From Hadesarchaea archaeon (lineage in GTDB: Archaea > Hadarchaeota > Hadarchaeia > Hadarchaeales > Hadarchaeaceae): a DNA stretch of 44,321 nt. Location of the stretch: NCBI GenBank assembly GCA_030601675.1, contig JAUWBN010000007.1, positions 1 through 44,321 on the forward strand. Direction: 5' to 3'. The first letter of the stretch is position 1. Each line of letters starts with the position of its first letter. Below, piece after piece: positions 27,433-35,591 of the stretch. The translations under genes were made by a program, and so were the position numbers. Under the pieces are notes generated by a model. That model saw only the letters and a program-made list of their open reading frames with translations, made no database searches and was not told the DNA's origin.

Positions 27433-27829
27433 GTAATTCACCATCCGATGTTAAAACTACATCAAAACTTTGAGTTGCCGACCGACCGTGCAGTTTATCC
27501 CCCGCCCCCTCACGGATCTTGGCTATGATGTCAGGTGTGCCTAGCTTGACTCGGATCTTTGCCGCATCCGCCGCTTTAAACAACCTCTTGGGCACCTCCA
27601 AAATGTCGTCGCCCTGCCTGACCTCGAGCACAACCGGGGCACGGAGCTTTGCGGCAAGCTTGAGCGTCCGTTCGGCTCGGGCGATGTTATCCCGCCCGCG
27701 GCGTTCGAGGATGCAAACATTCGCACGCGAGGTTTTCAACTTTCGCGCTATCTCAGCTTGGGTCAACCCCTTCACCCGGAGTCCGAGTACCCGAGCCTGC
27801 GCCTCGGTCAGGAAGGTATCCTTGGGCAT
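27422..27829 (-). CDS. Tfx family DNA-binding protein (copy 2)
   Basis: FLTEAQARVLGLRVKGLTQAEIARKLKTSRANVCILERRGRDNIARAERTLKL; same architecture as the 12489-12923 protein. Confidence 0.85.
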   Translation of the reverse strand: MPKDTFLTEAQARVLGLRVKGLTQAEIARKLKTSRANVCILERRGRDNIARAERTLKLAAKLRAPVVLEVRQGDDILEVPKRLFKAADAAKIRVKLGTPDIIAKIREGAGDKLHGRSATQSFDVVLTSDGELLIS

Positions 27830-27884
27830 AACATCAGGTTTAATTTGGACGCGGGATTAAACAACTTTTGTTCGAGGTATTTGG

Positions 27885-28778
27885 ATGTTGACCGAAGAAG
27901 AAATCGAGGCGTATCGAAGGGCGGGCAAGCTCGTGGCCGAGGTGCGCGAGCAAGTGCGCTCCATCGTGAAGCCGGGCACCACGCTGCTCGAGATAGCCGA
28001 GGTGGTCGAGGATCTAATCGCGCAGAAGGGGGGCAAGCCAGCATTCCCGTGCAACGTTTCAGTTAACGAAATCGCCGCCCACTACAGCCCCCCAGCGGAC
28101 GATGACACGAGCATCGGAGAGGGCGACATGGTCAAGGTCGACATAGGTGCCCACGTGGACGGTTACATAGGTGACACCGCGTTCACGATTGCGACGGGTG
28201 AAAAGCAAGAGCTGGTTCAAACGGTCGAGCGAGCACTTGAGGCCGAGATCGCTGCAATCAAGCCAGGAATTGACGTGGGTGAGTTAGGTAGGCTCGTCGA
28301 GGAAACTGTAACTGCGGCTGGCTTCAAGCCCATAAGAAATCTCACGGGTCACAGCCTCGCTCGCTGGAACCTCCACGCGGGGCTGACGGTGCCGAACGTG
28401 AAGGAGGAGACGGGGCAGAAGCTGAGCGTCGGCGATGTGGTGGCCCTTGAGCCCTTCGTGACCGATGGCGCCGGGTACGTCGAGGACCAAAAGAAGGTCT
28501 ACATTTTCAGGTACTTGTACGACCGCCCGGTTCGCCTGCGCATGGCCCGAGAGCTCCTGCGGGATGTCAAGCGGGCCTACGATGCCCTTCCGTTCGCTGA
28601 GCGCTGGTTGGCCAAGAAAATGTCAAAGTTGAGGCTGGAGCTGACCCTTCGTGAATTGGTAGGAGTCGGGGCGCTATGGCCTTACCATGTGCTTGCGGAG
28701 CGGGCGAAGGGCAAGGTGGCGCAGGCTGAGCATACGGTAATCGTGACCGAGCAAGGGTGCGAAGTGACAACGCGTTGA
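27885..28778 (+). CDS. map: Methionine aminopeptidase, type II
   Basis: VSVNEIAAHYSPPADDDTSIGEGDMVKVDIGAHVDGYIGDTAFTI; NLTGHSLARWNLHAG; VALEPFVTDGAGYV; EHTVIVTEQGCEVTT. Confidence 0.93.
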   Translation: MLTEEEIEAYRRAGKLVAEVREQVRSIVKPGTTLLEIAEVVEDLIAQKGGKPAFPCNVSVNEIAAHYSPPADDDTSIGEGDMVKVDIGAHVDGYIGDTAFTIATGEKQELVQTVERALEAEIAAIKPGIDVGELGRLVEETVTAAGFKPIRNLTGHSLARWNLHAGLTVPNVKEETGQKLSVGDVVALEPFVTDGAGYVEDQKKVYIFRYLYDRPVRLRMARELLRDVKRAYDALPFAERWLAKKMSKLRLELTLRELVGVGALWPYHVLAERAKGKVAQAEHTVIVTEQGCEVTTR

Positions 28779-28854
28779 AATATCGGTAGCAGGTATTGCC
28801 TAAATTTTCTGATATCCTCACAAAAAATAGCGGTGACAGGTGCCACCTTTATTT

Positions 28855-29535
28855 TCATTTGCGTAGCACGAGCATCGCGTGGTCCTTCTCGTAGGGTTCG
28901 AGGATCTTCGCATCGATTATTTCCAATTCCTTTTCTAGTTTTTCCATCTCATCCCTGAAGATTTCGCGCGGCTCCTTGGTGACATCGATGCTCCGAGCCT
29001 TGAGCACGAGCACAGCGCACCCGCCCTCGCGAAGGAACGCCTTCACGTTCGCCAGCAGGATATCCGTCTGGTCGGGCTGAGCGACATCCTGGTAGACCAC
29101 GTCCGCCTTCTCGACGAGCGCGCAATAGCTCCCCGGCTGCCGCGCGTCGGCCAGGAGGGGCACCATGTTGGGTCTACGATTGCAGACCACCAGCAGATCG
29201 CGGAGCGGGCGTGAGGAAACTTCAACGCAGTAGATCGAGCCGCTCGGCCCCACGAGATCTGCTACATGTGAAGCGGTCGTTCCACTGGCGGCACCAAGGT
29301 AGAGCACTTTTTTGCCCGAGCTTATCGGGGCCTCCTTGATACCCTTCAGGATGGCAGCCGCGAGCTTGCTTCGGTAGGGGTCCCAGAGGCGGTACTCGAC
29401 GCCCTGAACCTTGAGGAGCCGCTCGCCGTAGACTTGGGTACCCGGAGCCAAGTTTACCGTTGCAAGTTTGCGCGTCCCGTCCTCGAGCTCGACCCAGTAG
29501 ACCCCCGCGAAGCGTTCGTGTTCGGTCGCCTTCAT
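28855..29535 (-). CDS. flpA: Fibrillarin-like rRNA/tRNA 2'-O-methyltransferase
   Basis: KVLYLGAASGTTASHVADLVGPSGSIYCVEVSSRPLRDLL; NMVPLLADARQPGSYCALVEKADVVYQDVAQPDQ; LEPYEKDHAMLV. Confidence 0.95.
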   Translation of the reverse strand: MKATEHERFAGVYWVELEDGTRKLATVNLAPGTQVYGERLLKVQGVEYRLWDPYRSKLAAAILKGIKEAPISSGKKVLYLGAASGTTASHVADLVGPSGSIYCVEVSSRPLRDLLVVCNRRPNMVPLLADARQPGSYCALVEKADVVYQDVAQPDQTDILLANVKAFLREGGCAVLVLKARSIDVTKEPREIFRDEMEKLEKELEIIDAKILEPYEKDHAMLVLRK

Positions 29536-30686
29536 TTTCTCGGCTCCTTGTGTTTCGCCTTGATATCGGCTATGCGTGCCTTAAGGTAGGCGGCGAGCTT
29601 GTCCCCCACGAACTCGCCCGACATCGCGTCGACGCGCGCGGCTATTGAGAGTTTGCCTGCGAGGGCGCGGGCTATCTTCCCCCGCTGCCACCTGGGCGCC
29701 CCACGGACCTCCGGGTACTGGTAGATCACGCCGTGCTTGGGAGGCTTGGCCCGCGTCCGGAGGGATCTGAAGAGCGCCTTCTCAGCGCCCAAGACCTGCA
29801 GCGTGCTGGCTGGTTGGCGGGCGAGCTCCTCCAAACCCCCGGCGAGTGAGATCAGGCGGGCCCCGATCGGCCCACCGACGACCGCACGTAGGTTGGGAGC
29901 CACTTGGGCCATCAGCTTGTCGGTGTGCTCCGCCACCCGCTCCCGGAGCTCGTAGAGGGCGAACGCCTCGCGCGCACAATCTTGGAGCACATTGATATCC
30001 AACTCGTCGAACGGGCCCCCCAGGGAGCTTCCCGCGGCATCGGCAATGCGCGCGACGTCCTCGTCCGGTAATTCCACCGCGCCCTTCACCGCTGCATGGC
30101 TGAACTTCTCTCGTGACCCCAGCTCCGTGACCAGTTTCAGGTAGGTCTGGTGTTCCGGCACGAGTCGGTTCAGCTCTGGGAAGTGGGTGGAGTACCACTC
30201 GCGGATCAGGCCGGAGAGGATGTTTATGAATTTGTCAAGCTCATTGAGCACGCCTATGGATTGAATGACGAGCTTGTCCCGCTCGGCGGCCTCCGCTCGA
30301 AGCTTTTGCCGCGTGAGGGTGAGGTTTACCTCTCGGGCGAGCTTGTCCGCCTCCTCGAACCCCGCCTCCTTCGCTATCTCCCTGAGCTTGGTGCGCAGAA
30401 GCTCTCCGGCCCGGTTCGGTAGCTGCACCTCAAACTCGGCGCGCCGGAATTCCCCGCGCAGCTTTTCGACGAGCAGCTCCGACTCGAGGGTGAACTCTCG
30501 GGAGCCCTTCTCGACCAGTTTGGCGATGAGCTCGCGGTGCTCTTCCGTGGGGGTGCCCATCTGTATGCTCGCCAGCCGCCCGGCGACCTCTACGGCGTCC
30601 CGGGGGAACTGCTTTGAGGCGAGCATCCGCCCATCATCGTCGAACGCGAACACCCCGAGCACACATTCGGCGATATGCACGACCAT
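29532..30686 (-). CDS. Nop5/Nop56-family C/D box sRNP protein
   Basis: Nop domain VAPNLRAVVGGPIGARLISLAGGLEELARQPASTLQVLGAEKALFRSLRTRAKPPKHGVIYQYPEVRGAPRWQRGKIARALAGKLSIAARVDA; overlaps flpA. Confidence 0.95.
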   Translation of the reverse strand: MVVHIAECVLGVFAFDDDGRMLASKQFPRDAVEVAGRLASIQMGTPTEEHRELIAKLVEKGSREFTLESELLVEKLRGEFRRAEFEVQLPNRAGELLRTKLREIAKEAGFEEADKLAREVNLTLTRQKLRAEAAERDKLVIQSIGVLNELDKFINILSGLIREWYSTHFPELNRLVPEHQTYLKLVTELGSREKFSHAAVKGAVELPDEDVARIADAAGSSLGGPFDELDINVLQDCAREAFALYELRERVAEHTDKLMAQVAPNLRAVVGGPIGARLISLAGGLEELARQPASTLQVLGAEKALFRSLRTRAKPPKHGVIYQYPEVRGAPRWQRGKIARALAGKLSIAARVDAMSGEFVGDKLAAYLKARIADIKAKHKEPRK

Positions 30687-30856
30687 ACGGTCACCGAACT
30701 AGACTTTCGTTGAGCTTCTATAAGATATTAACAGGGAGGCCGGTTGATCATAACGATATCGCACTGAGAACGAATTTTGACGCACGGGTCGGTGAATTTG
30801 GGGGAGGTATTGGTCTTTTAAAGTACAAAAACAAAGGCACTCCCAGAGGTAAGTAA

Positions 30857-31909
30857 GTGAAAATTAAACAAAAGGGAGTAACCACGACCGCGATTGCAAT
30901 GATAGTGATTATCGTTGTTGCCGTAGCGGGGATCGGCGCCTATTTCCTCACCCAAGAAGAGAAAAAGCCCGACGAAGCCGCACTCGGAGTTACCACAACG
31001 AGCCTATCAGGTGGTACGGTTGATGCGGTATACAGCGCGACCCTCGTGGCAACCGGTGGGACGTCTCCTTATACTTGGGAGAACATAGGAAGCCTGCCAG
31101 ATGGGCTGAGCCTATCCACGGGAGGGGTGATATCTGGAACCCCGACGGCTGAAGGGGACTTCAGCTTCACCGTGAAGGTAACCGACAGCGTTGAAAATAC
31201 GGACACCAAAGCGCTCAGCATTCACGTGGCAGCGGTAGCCCCACTCGGAGTTACCACAACGAGCCTATCAGGTGGTACGGTTGATGCGGTATACAGCGCG
31301 ACCCTCGTGGCAAGCGGTGGGACATCTCCTTATACGTGGTCCATAGAAAGCGGAAGCCTGCCAGATGGGCTGAGCCTATCCACAGCTGGGGCGATATCTG
31401 GAACCCCGACGGCTGAAGGGGACTTCAGCTTCACCGTGAAGGTAACCGACAGCGTTGAAAATACGGACACCCAAGCGCTCAGCATTCACGTGGAAGCAGC
31501 GGGAGACGGCATCATTGCATCGGCAACGAGCTTGAGCTTCAAGATAGACTATACTCTCGCGGGAGTAGGAGAATACACATTTTGGGGGCGAGCGAGGAAC
31601 ATTGGGACTGCCGACATAGATCTGAGGTGGGACGTGACTTTAGACACAACGATTGTGTCATGGATCTACAGCGGAAGCCAACAGGAAGGATGGTACGGGG
31701 CAGCGGGCTATTGGCTGTCTTTTTCGAGCCTCGGCTACGATTTCAGCGAGTATTGGAGTTCTGCATACGAGGATTACACGACATATACTGGCCAATTAGT
31801 TGACTGGATATCAGGAGAGTGGGAGTACACGGCAGGCGGCATCACTTACCGGATCTACGACATCCAAGTGAACCCAACGCTCGGCGACGAGGTATTCAGT
31901 CCTAGCTAG
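30857..31909 (+). CDS. Secreted/surface protein with pilin-like (class III) signal, two near-identical putative Ig (He_PIG-like) domains and a unique C-terminal domain
   Basis: KIKQKGVTTTAIAMIVIIVVAVAGIGAYFL; two LGVTTTSLSGGTVDAVYSATLVA.GGTSPYTW..GSLPDGLSLST..ISGTPTAEGDFSFTVKVTDSVENTDT units. Confidence 0.8.
   Translation: MKIKQKGVTTTAIAMIVIIVVAVAGIGAYFLTQEEKKPDEAALGVTTTSLSGGTVDAVYSATLVATGGTSPYTWENIGSLPDGLSLSTGGVISGTPTAEGDFSFTVKVTDSVENTDTKALSIHVAAVAPLGVTTTSLSGGTVDAVYSATLVASGGTSPYTWSIESGSLPDGLSLSTAGAISGTPTAEGDFSFTVKVTDSVENTDTQALSIHVEAAGDGIIASATSLSFKIDYTLAGVGEYTFWGRARNIGTADIDLRWDVTLDTTIVSWIYSGSQQEGWYGAAGYWLSFSSLGYDFSEYWSSAYEDYTTYTGQLVDWISGEWEYTAGGITYRIYDIQVNPTLGDEVFSPS
30981..31495 (+). repeat. 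Two tandem about 260-bp coding repeats (period 261 bp)
   Basis: Units begin cactcggagttaccacaacgagcctatcaggtggtacggttgatgcggtatacagcgcgaccctcgtggcaa at 30981 and 31242, nearly identical at nucleotide level. Confidence 0.92.
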
Positions 31910-31938
31910 GCGCGGCCGTTAAAAACGCAAGAGGAAGC

Positions 31939-31972
31939 GGGGACCAAACGCGAAGGTCCCCTATTTTTTATT
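31939..31972 (+). terminator. Hairpin plus T-tract terminator-like element after the Ig-like protein
   Basis: GGGGACC (31939-31945), loop aaacgcgaa, GGTCCCC (31955-31961), followed by tattttttatttt. Confidence 0.6.
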
Positions 31973-32146
31973 TTGTTTTGGAAGAGTGTAATCAAATCTG
32001 TGGGAAAGGCTCGTGCCACGAGGTATGTGTTCGTATGAATTGACGATGCGATTGACAATTAGGTTGACGATTTTGAAAAGTAAAAAATCTAACACAGAAG
32101 CCCCTCCCCGCCAGCAGCCCCCGCAACCGCCTTGCCCTCGACAGAC

Positions 32147-32163
32147 TTATATGTTGTTATATG
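32147..32163 (+). promoter_or_regulatory. Candidate operator/promoter of TA cassette 1
   Basis: TTATATG direct repeats at 32147-32153 and 32157-32163, directly upstream of the antitoxin ATG (32183). Confidence 0.45.
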
Positions 32164-32182
32164 CTAAGTATAACTGATACAG

Positions 32183-32410
32183 ATGCCCAAACTCACCACG
32201 ATTGCCGTGAGACCGAAGACCCGAGAGAAGCTGAAGCGCTTCGGGATGAAGGGGGAGAGCTACGACGAGGTAATCAACCGGCTGATGCGGGAGCGAACGA
32301 TGGAACTCGTCCTGCCGCGGCACCCTGGAACCCTTGAGGAAGCCGAGCGATTGATGGAGGAAGGAGACTACGTCGCCGCCGCGGAGCTCAGAAAGAGACT
32401 TGGGCTATGA
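32183..32410 (+). CDS. Antitoxin, cassette 1 (ribbon-helix-helix/VapB-RelB type)
   Basis: MPKLTTIAVRPKTREKLKRFGMKGESYDEVINRLMRERT..., typical archaeal antitoxin N-terminus; overlaps the toxin start. Confidence 0.8.
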   Translation: MPKLTTIAVRPKTREKLKRFGMKGESYDEVINRLMRERTMELVLPRHPGTLEEAERLMEEGDYVAAAELRKRLGL

Positions 32411-32666
32411 AGTCGTATTCTACCCTCCAGCCCAGCGCTACATCGAACGCTTAAAGGGGATATCCGAGGACGAGGCGAGAGAACTATTCGAGGCAGTGGT
32501 GGAGGCTCTCGAGTGCGACCCGTTCAGGAGCCGACCCGGAGCGGACATCAGCCCTTGGAAGGGGCCTCAGTACGATTACCGCCTCAGGGTGAGAAGGCAC
32601 CGATTCGGCTACAGAGTCGCCAAGCGCGAGAAGACCGTCCACGTGCTCAGAGGATGGTTTAAGTAA
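32400..32666 (+). CDS. RelE/ParE-type toxin, cassette 1
   Basis: YEVVFYPPAQRYIERLKGISEDEARELFEAVVEALECDPFRSRPGADISPWKGPQYDYRLRVRRHRFGYRVAKREKTVHVLRGWFK. Confidence 0.82.
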   Translation: MGYEVVFYPPAQRYIERLKGISEDEARELFEAVVEALECDPFRSRPGADISPWKGPQYDYRLRVRRHRFGYRVAKREKTVHVLRGWFK

Positions 32667-32803
32667 ACTGGTCCTTTCATCAGGAAGTAGGCGCCGATCC
32701 CCGCTACGGCAACGATGACGACTATCACAGCCGCCATCACCGCTGTCGCAATCCCTTTTTCTTTCACCGACTTGCGCCCCAATCTAAATCTGTTAAGCAT
32801 CAA
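32667..32803 (-). pseudogene. Truncated pilin-like signal-peptide gene fragment
   Basis: MMLNRFRLGRKSVKEKGIATAVMAAVIVVIVAVAGIGAYFLMKG then loses similarity at the 3' end of the toxin gene; the DNA of 32682-32713 is the reverse complement of 30917-30948 with one mismatch. Confidence 0.65.
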
Positions 32804-32812
32804 TAAAAAACT

Positions 32813-32881
32813 AACACAGGAGCCATGGGTTATCTATCCTGACTCACTGAAGGCCCTCCTCCTTGCAAATTCGCAGAAATC
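32813..32881 (-). pseudogene. Duplicated 3' fragment of the radical SAM gene (about 69 bp)
   Basis: Gapless match with about 10 mismatches to 33459-33527; reverse-strand translation RFLRICKEEGLQ*VRIDNPWLLC* versus intact RFLRICEEEGLQRVRIGNPWLLC*. Confidence 0.85.
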
Positions 32882-32907
32882 TCAAAACCATAATATTTAT
32901 AAGTATT

Positions 32908-32924
32908 ATATCTGCTATAGATAT
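32908..32924 (+). promoter_or_regulatory. Palindromic candidate operator of TA cassette 2
   Basis: ATATCT-GCTAT-AGATAT ends one nucleotide before the ATG triplet at 32926. Confidence 0.5.
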
Positions 32925-32925
32925 T

Positions 32926-33141
32926 ATGATGATGGGTGTGAGCACGACCGTTTCGATAGATGAGTCTACCCGGGACCTCCTACGGTTTTACGGATTCCAC
33001 GGGGAAAGCTACGACGACATCATCCGCCGCCTTCTTTCGGAGGTTTACCCACTGGAGTTCATCAGGGAACTTGAACGCCGTTATCACGAGGAGGAGCGCG
33101 TCCCGCTCAAGGAAGTCAAGGCAAGACTCAAACTGAAGTGA
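32926..33141 (+). CDS. Antitoxin, cassette 2
   Basis: MMMGVSTTVSIDESTRDLLRFYGFHGESYDDIIRRLLSEVYPLEFI...; same GESYD(D/E)(I/V)I.RL motif as cassette 1. Confidence 0.82.
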   Translation: MMMGVSTTVSIDESTRDLLRFYGFHGESYDDIIRRLLSEVYPLEFIRELERRYHEEERVPLKEVKARLKLK

Positions 33142-33145
33142 TCGG

Positions 33146-33412
33146 TTGTTCAGTGTGGAGTTCGTCAAGTCAGCCTCTAAAGAACTTTCGAAACTAGAGA
33201 GAAAAACCCAACGTAGGATAATCAAGCACATCGAACCCCTGCGCGAGAACCCTTTCGAACATAGACCTAAAGTTGATATCGCGAGATTGAAAGGTGAAAG
33301 GATACAGATGTACAGGCTCCGTGTGGGTGAATACAGGGTGTTTTACACCGTGGAGGAAGAGAAAGTGGTCGTCCTCGGAGTGGCACACAGAGGAGCGGCT
33401 TACAAGCGATAA
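33146..33412 (+). CDS. RelE-type toxin, cassette 2
   Basis: FSVEFVKSASKELSKLERKTQRRIIKHIEPLRENPFEHRPKVDIARLKGERIQMYRLRVGEYRVFYTVEEEKVVVLGVAHRGAAYKR; TTG start. Confidence 0.9.
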   Translation: MFSVEFVKSASKELSKLERKTQRRIIKHIEPLRENPFEHRPKVDIARLKGERIQMYRLRVGEYRVFYTVEEEKVVVLGVAHRGAAYKR

Positions 33413-33456
33413 TGGTACTATCCAACCCCATAAACAGAAATGATTCAGCACTACAT

Positions 33457-34596
33457 TCAACACAGCAGCCAAGGGTTCCCTATCCTGACGCGCTGAAGCC
33501 CTTCCTCCTCACAAATTCGCAGAAATCGCTCGGCATCCTCCCGCTTGGTGTAGGGCATGTCGTCCATGTGGTAGAGCGGGTGGAAGGCGAGCAGGGAGTA
33601 GGGGATCGTCGGGTCTAGGTCGGCGATGAAGGATGCGAGTGCTCGGATTTCCTCGTCATCCACGTAGCCAGGCACCAATAGCGTGCTCGCTCGGGCAAAT
33701 GGAACCTCGGGACGCTCGTGATGACGCTTGCCCAGCCACCTGAAATTATCATATGCTGCGCGGTGCTCTACGCCGGACAACGCGTACAAAATCTCTGAGG
33801 ACCAGCACTTCAGGTCGGCCTTTATCCCACCTCCACTATCCAGCGAGAGCTCGCCGAACTGTTTTAGGCTCGGCAGGTTCATGCTGAGGTTGGTCTCGAG
33901 GCAAACGCGAAAGATGCGTTTTTCCCTCTCAGCGGTCTCGCGCATGATTTTCGCGGAAGCTATCACGAATGGCATCTGGCTTGCAGGGTCGCCTCCGAAG
34001 TAGCAGGCACAGCCCACGCTCTTGTTCGCTTTTTCGGCCAGCTCGGCGGCGGTCAACGTGGGCTTCCCCCCGACCGTGAGCTCACGGAAGCCGAAGTTCT
34101 GGCAGAAGAGGCAGCTGTAGGTACAACTCCCCAAAAAAATTGAGAGGTTGTTGTATCCGATGTCGCCGCGGGGGGTCCGGCACCAGCGTGGGTACCCCGC
34201 ACCGCCCGACCCAGCGCAGAATTCGGCGGGAACGCAGTTCGTGGGGAGGGGGTCGTAGTACCAAGTCAGCAGGCCTCGCTCGGGGGTGCCGAACTTTCGA
34301 ACGAGCTCGCCACCGACGTTCTCGATGATGCCGCAGAATCCCTTTCCACCCTCAGGGATGCGGCAGTCGTTCCCGCAGGCCCCGCAGTGCACGCCATTCG
34401 AATCCTTTGGGGCCTTTGCGGGTAGATTGTATTGTCCCCTCACTTTTGCGTGCGCCGCTTCGAGGTGAGGTCGAGCATCATCGAAGCGCTCCCGGACGCA
34501 AGGCGCGCAGACCTTGAGCGTGGCTGAGATATCCTCCGACTCCCTGCCGCAGACCTCGCATTTTGCCCGCCAGCCCTTCGCGTGCCGCAAGAACAC
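33457..34596 (-). CDS. Radical SAM protein (pyruvate formate-lyase-activating enzyme-like) with N-terminal Cys-rich region
   Basis: LGSCTYSCLFCQNFGFREL (CxxxCxxC); FRVCLETNLSMN; GIKADLKCWSSEILYALSG; VPGYVDDEEIRALASFI; YSLLAFHPLYHMDDMP. Listed ORF is overextended; likely GTG start near 34596. Confidence 0.85.
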   Translation of the reverse strand: MFLRHAKGWRAKCEVCGRESEDISATLKVCAPCVRERFDDARPHLEAAHAKVRGQYNLPAKAPKDSNGVHCGACGNDCRIPEGGKGFCGIIENVGGELVRKFGTPERGLLTWYYDPLPTNCVPAEFCAGSGGAGYPRWCRTPRGDIGYNNLSIFLGSCTYSCLFCQNFGFRELTVGGKPTLTAAELAEKANKSVGCACYFGGDPASQMPFVIASAKIMRETAEREKRIFRVCLETNLSMNLPSLKQFGELSLDSGGGIKADLKCWSSEILYALSGVEHRAAYDNFRWLGKRHHERPEVPFARASTLLVPGYVDDEEIRALASFIADLDPTIPYSLLAFHPLYHMDDMPYTKREDAERFLRICEEEGLQRVRIGNPWLLC

Positions 34597-34650
34597 AGCG
34601 CCACCATTTTCCTTTTTAGGCGGGACGATTAAAGATGGATTGGTGGGAGA

Positions 34651-35559
34651 TTGCAAAGGAGAACCGAGGAAAAAATCGTCGCGTTCGGCACCGAGCGCCT
34701 GAAGCGTGGGTTCGCCAAGATGCAGAAGGGCGGTGTGATTATGGACGTGACGAATCCGGAGCAGGCGATCATAGCGGAGGAGGCTGGAGCGGTAGCGGTG
34801 ATGGCGCTCCAGGCGATACCATCCGACATTCGGGCAGCTGGCGGTGTCGCTCGCATGGCGGACCCGGCGGTTGTCGAGGCAATCATGAACGCTGTCACGA
34901 TTCCCGTCATGGCGAAATGTCGGATAGGCCATTTCGGGGAGGCCCAAGTGCTCGAGGCTTTGGGCGTGGATATGATAGATGAGAGCGAGGTGCTCACGCC
35001 CGCTGACGAGGAGTTCCACGTAGATAAGAGCAAGTTTAAAGTTCCTTTCGTCTGCGGTTCCCGCGATTTGGGTGAAGCTTTGCGAAGGATAAACGAGGGT
35101 GCTGCCATGATCAGGACGAAGGGCGAGGCGGGTACCGGAAACATCGTCGAGGCGATGAAACATATTCGACTGACGGAGCGGCAGATAGCCGAGCTCGCAG
35201 GGCTCAAGCACGATGGGCTCGGGGCAAAGGCGCAAGAGTACCGGGTGTCTGTCGGGCTCGCCGAGGAAACGGCAAAGCTGCAGCGCCTGCCGGTCGTTTG
35301 GTTCTGCGCTGGCGGGATTGCAACGCCGGCCGATTCCGCGATGGTTATGCAGATGGGTGTCGACGGGGTCTTCGTTGGGTCTGGTATATTCAAATCGAGC
35401 GACCCGGCGCGGATGGCTCGGGCGATCGTCGAGGCGACCCGTTATTACGACGACCCGGGAGTTTTGCTCGAGGTCAGCAAGGACCTGCCGCAGGCTATGC
35501 GCGGGATCGACATCAAGACCCTTAAGGCTGAAGAGAAGCTGCAGGCTAGAGGCGTTTAA
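34651..35559 (+). CDS. pdxS: Pyridoxal 5'-phosphate synthase synthase subunit
   Basis: [97 protein letters not shown]; exact start uncertain. Confidence 0.97.
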   Translation: MQRRTEEKIVAFGTERLKRGFAKMQKGGVIMDVTNPEQAIIAEEAGAVAVMALQAIPSDIRAAGGVARMADPAVVEAIMNAVTIPVMAKCRIGHFGEAQVLEALGVDMIDESEVLTPADEEFHVDKSKFKVPFVCGSRDLGEALRRINEGAAMIRTKGEAGTGNIVEAMKHIRLTERQIAELAGLKHDGLGAKAQEYRVSVGLAEETAKLQRLPVVWFCAGGIATPADSAMVMQMGVDGVFVGSGIFKSSDPARMARAIVEATRYYDDPGVLLEVSKDLPQAMRGIDIKTLKAEEKLQARGV

Positions 35560-35591
35560 GGACACTCACTTTTAGAAATCGGTTTTGATAG

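Noticed and set aside
28830-28858. ggtgacaggtgccacctttatttt between map and flpA as an intrinsic terminator
   Set aside because: Weak stem overlapping the flpA 3' end; convergent-gene T-tracts are ordinary in archaea.
34597-35565. N-terminal half of the 702-aa ORF 33457-35565
   Set aside because: Antisense to pdxS and reads as non-protein-like; the radical SAM protein probably starts near 34596.
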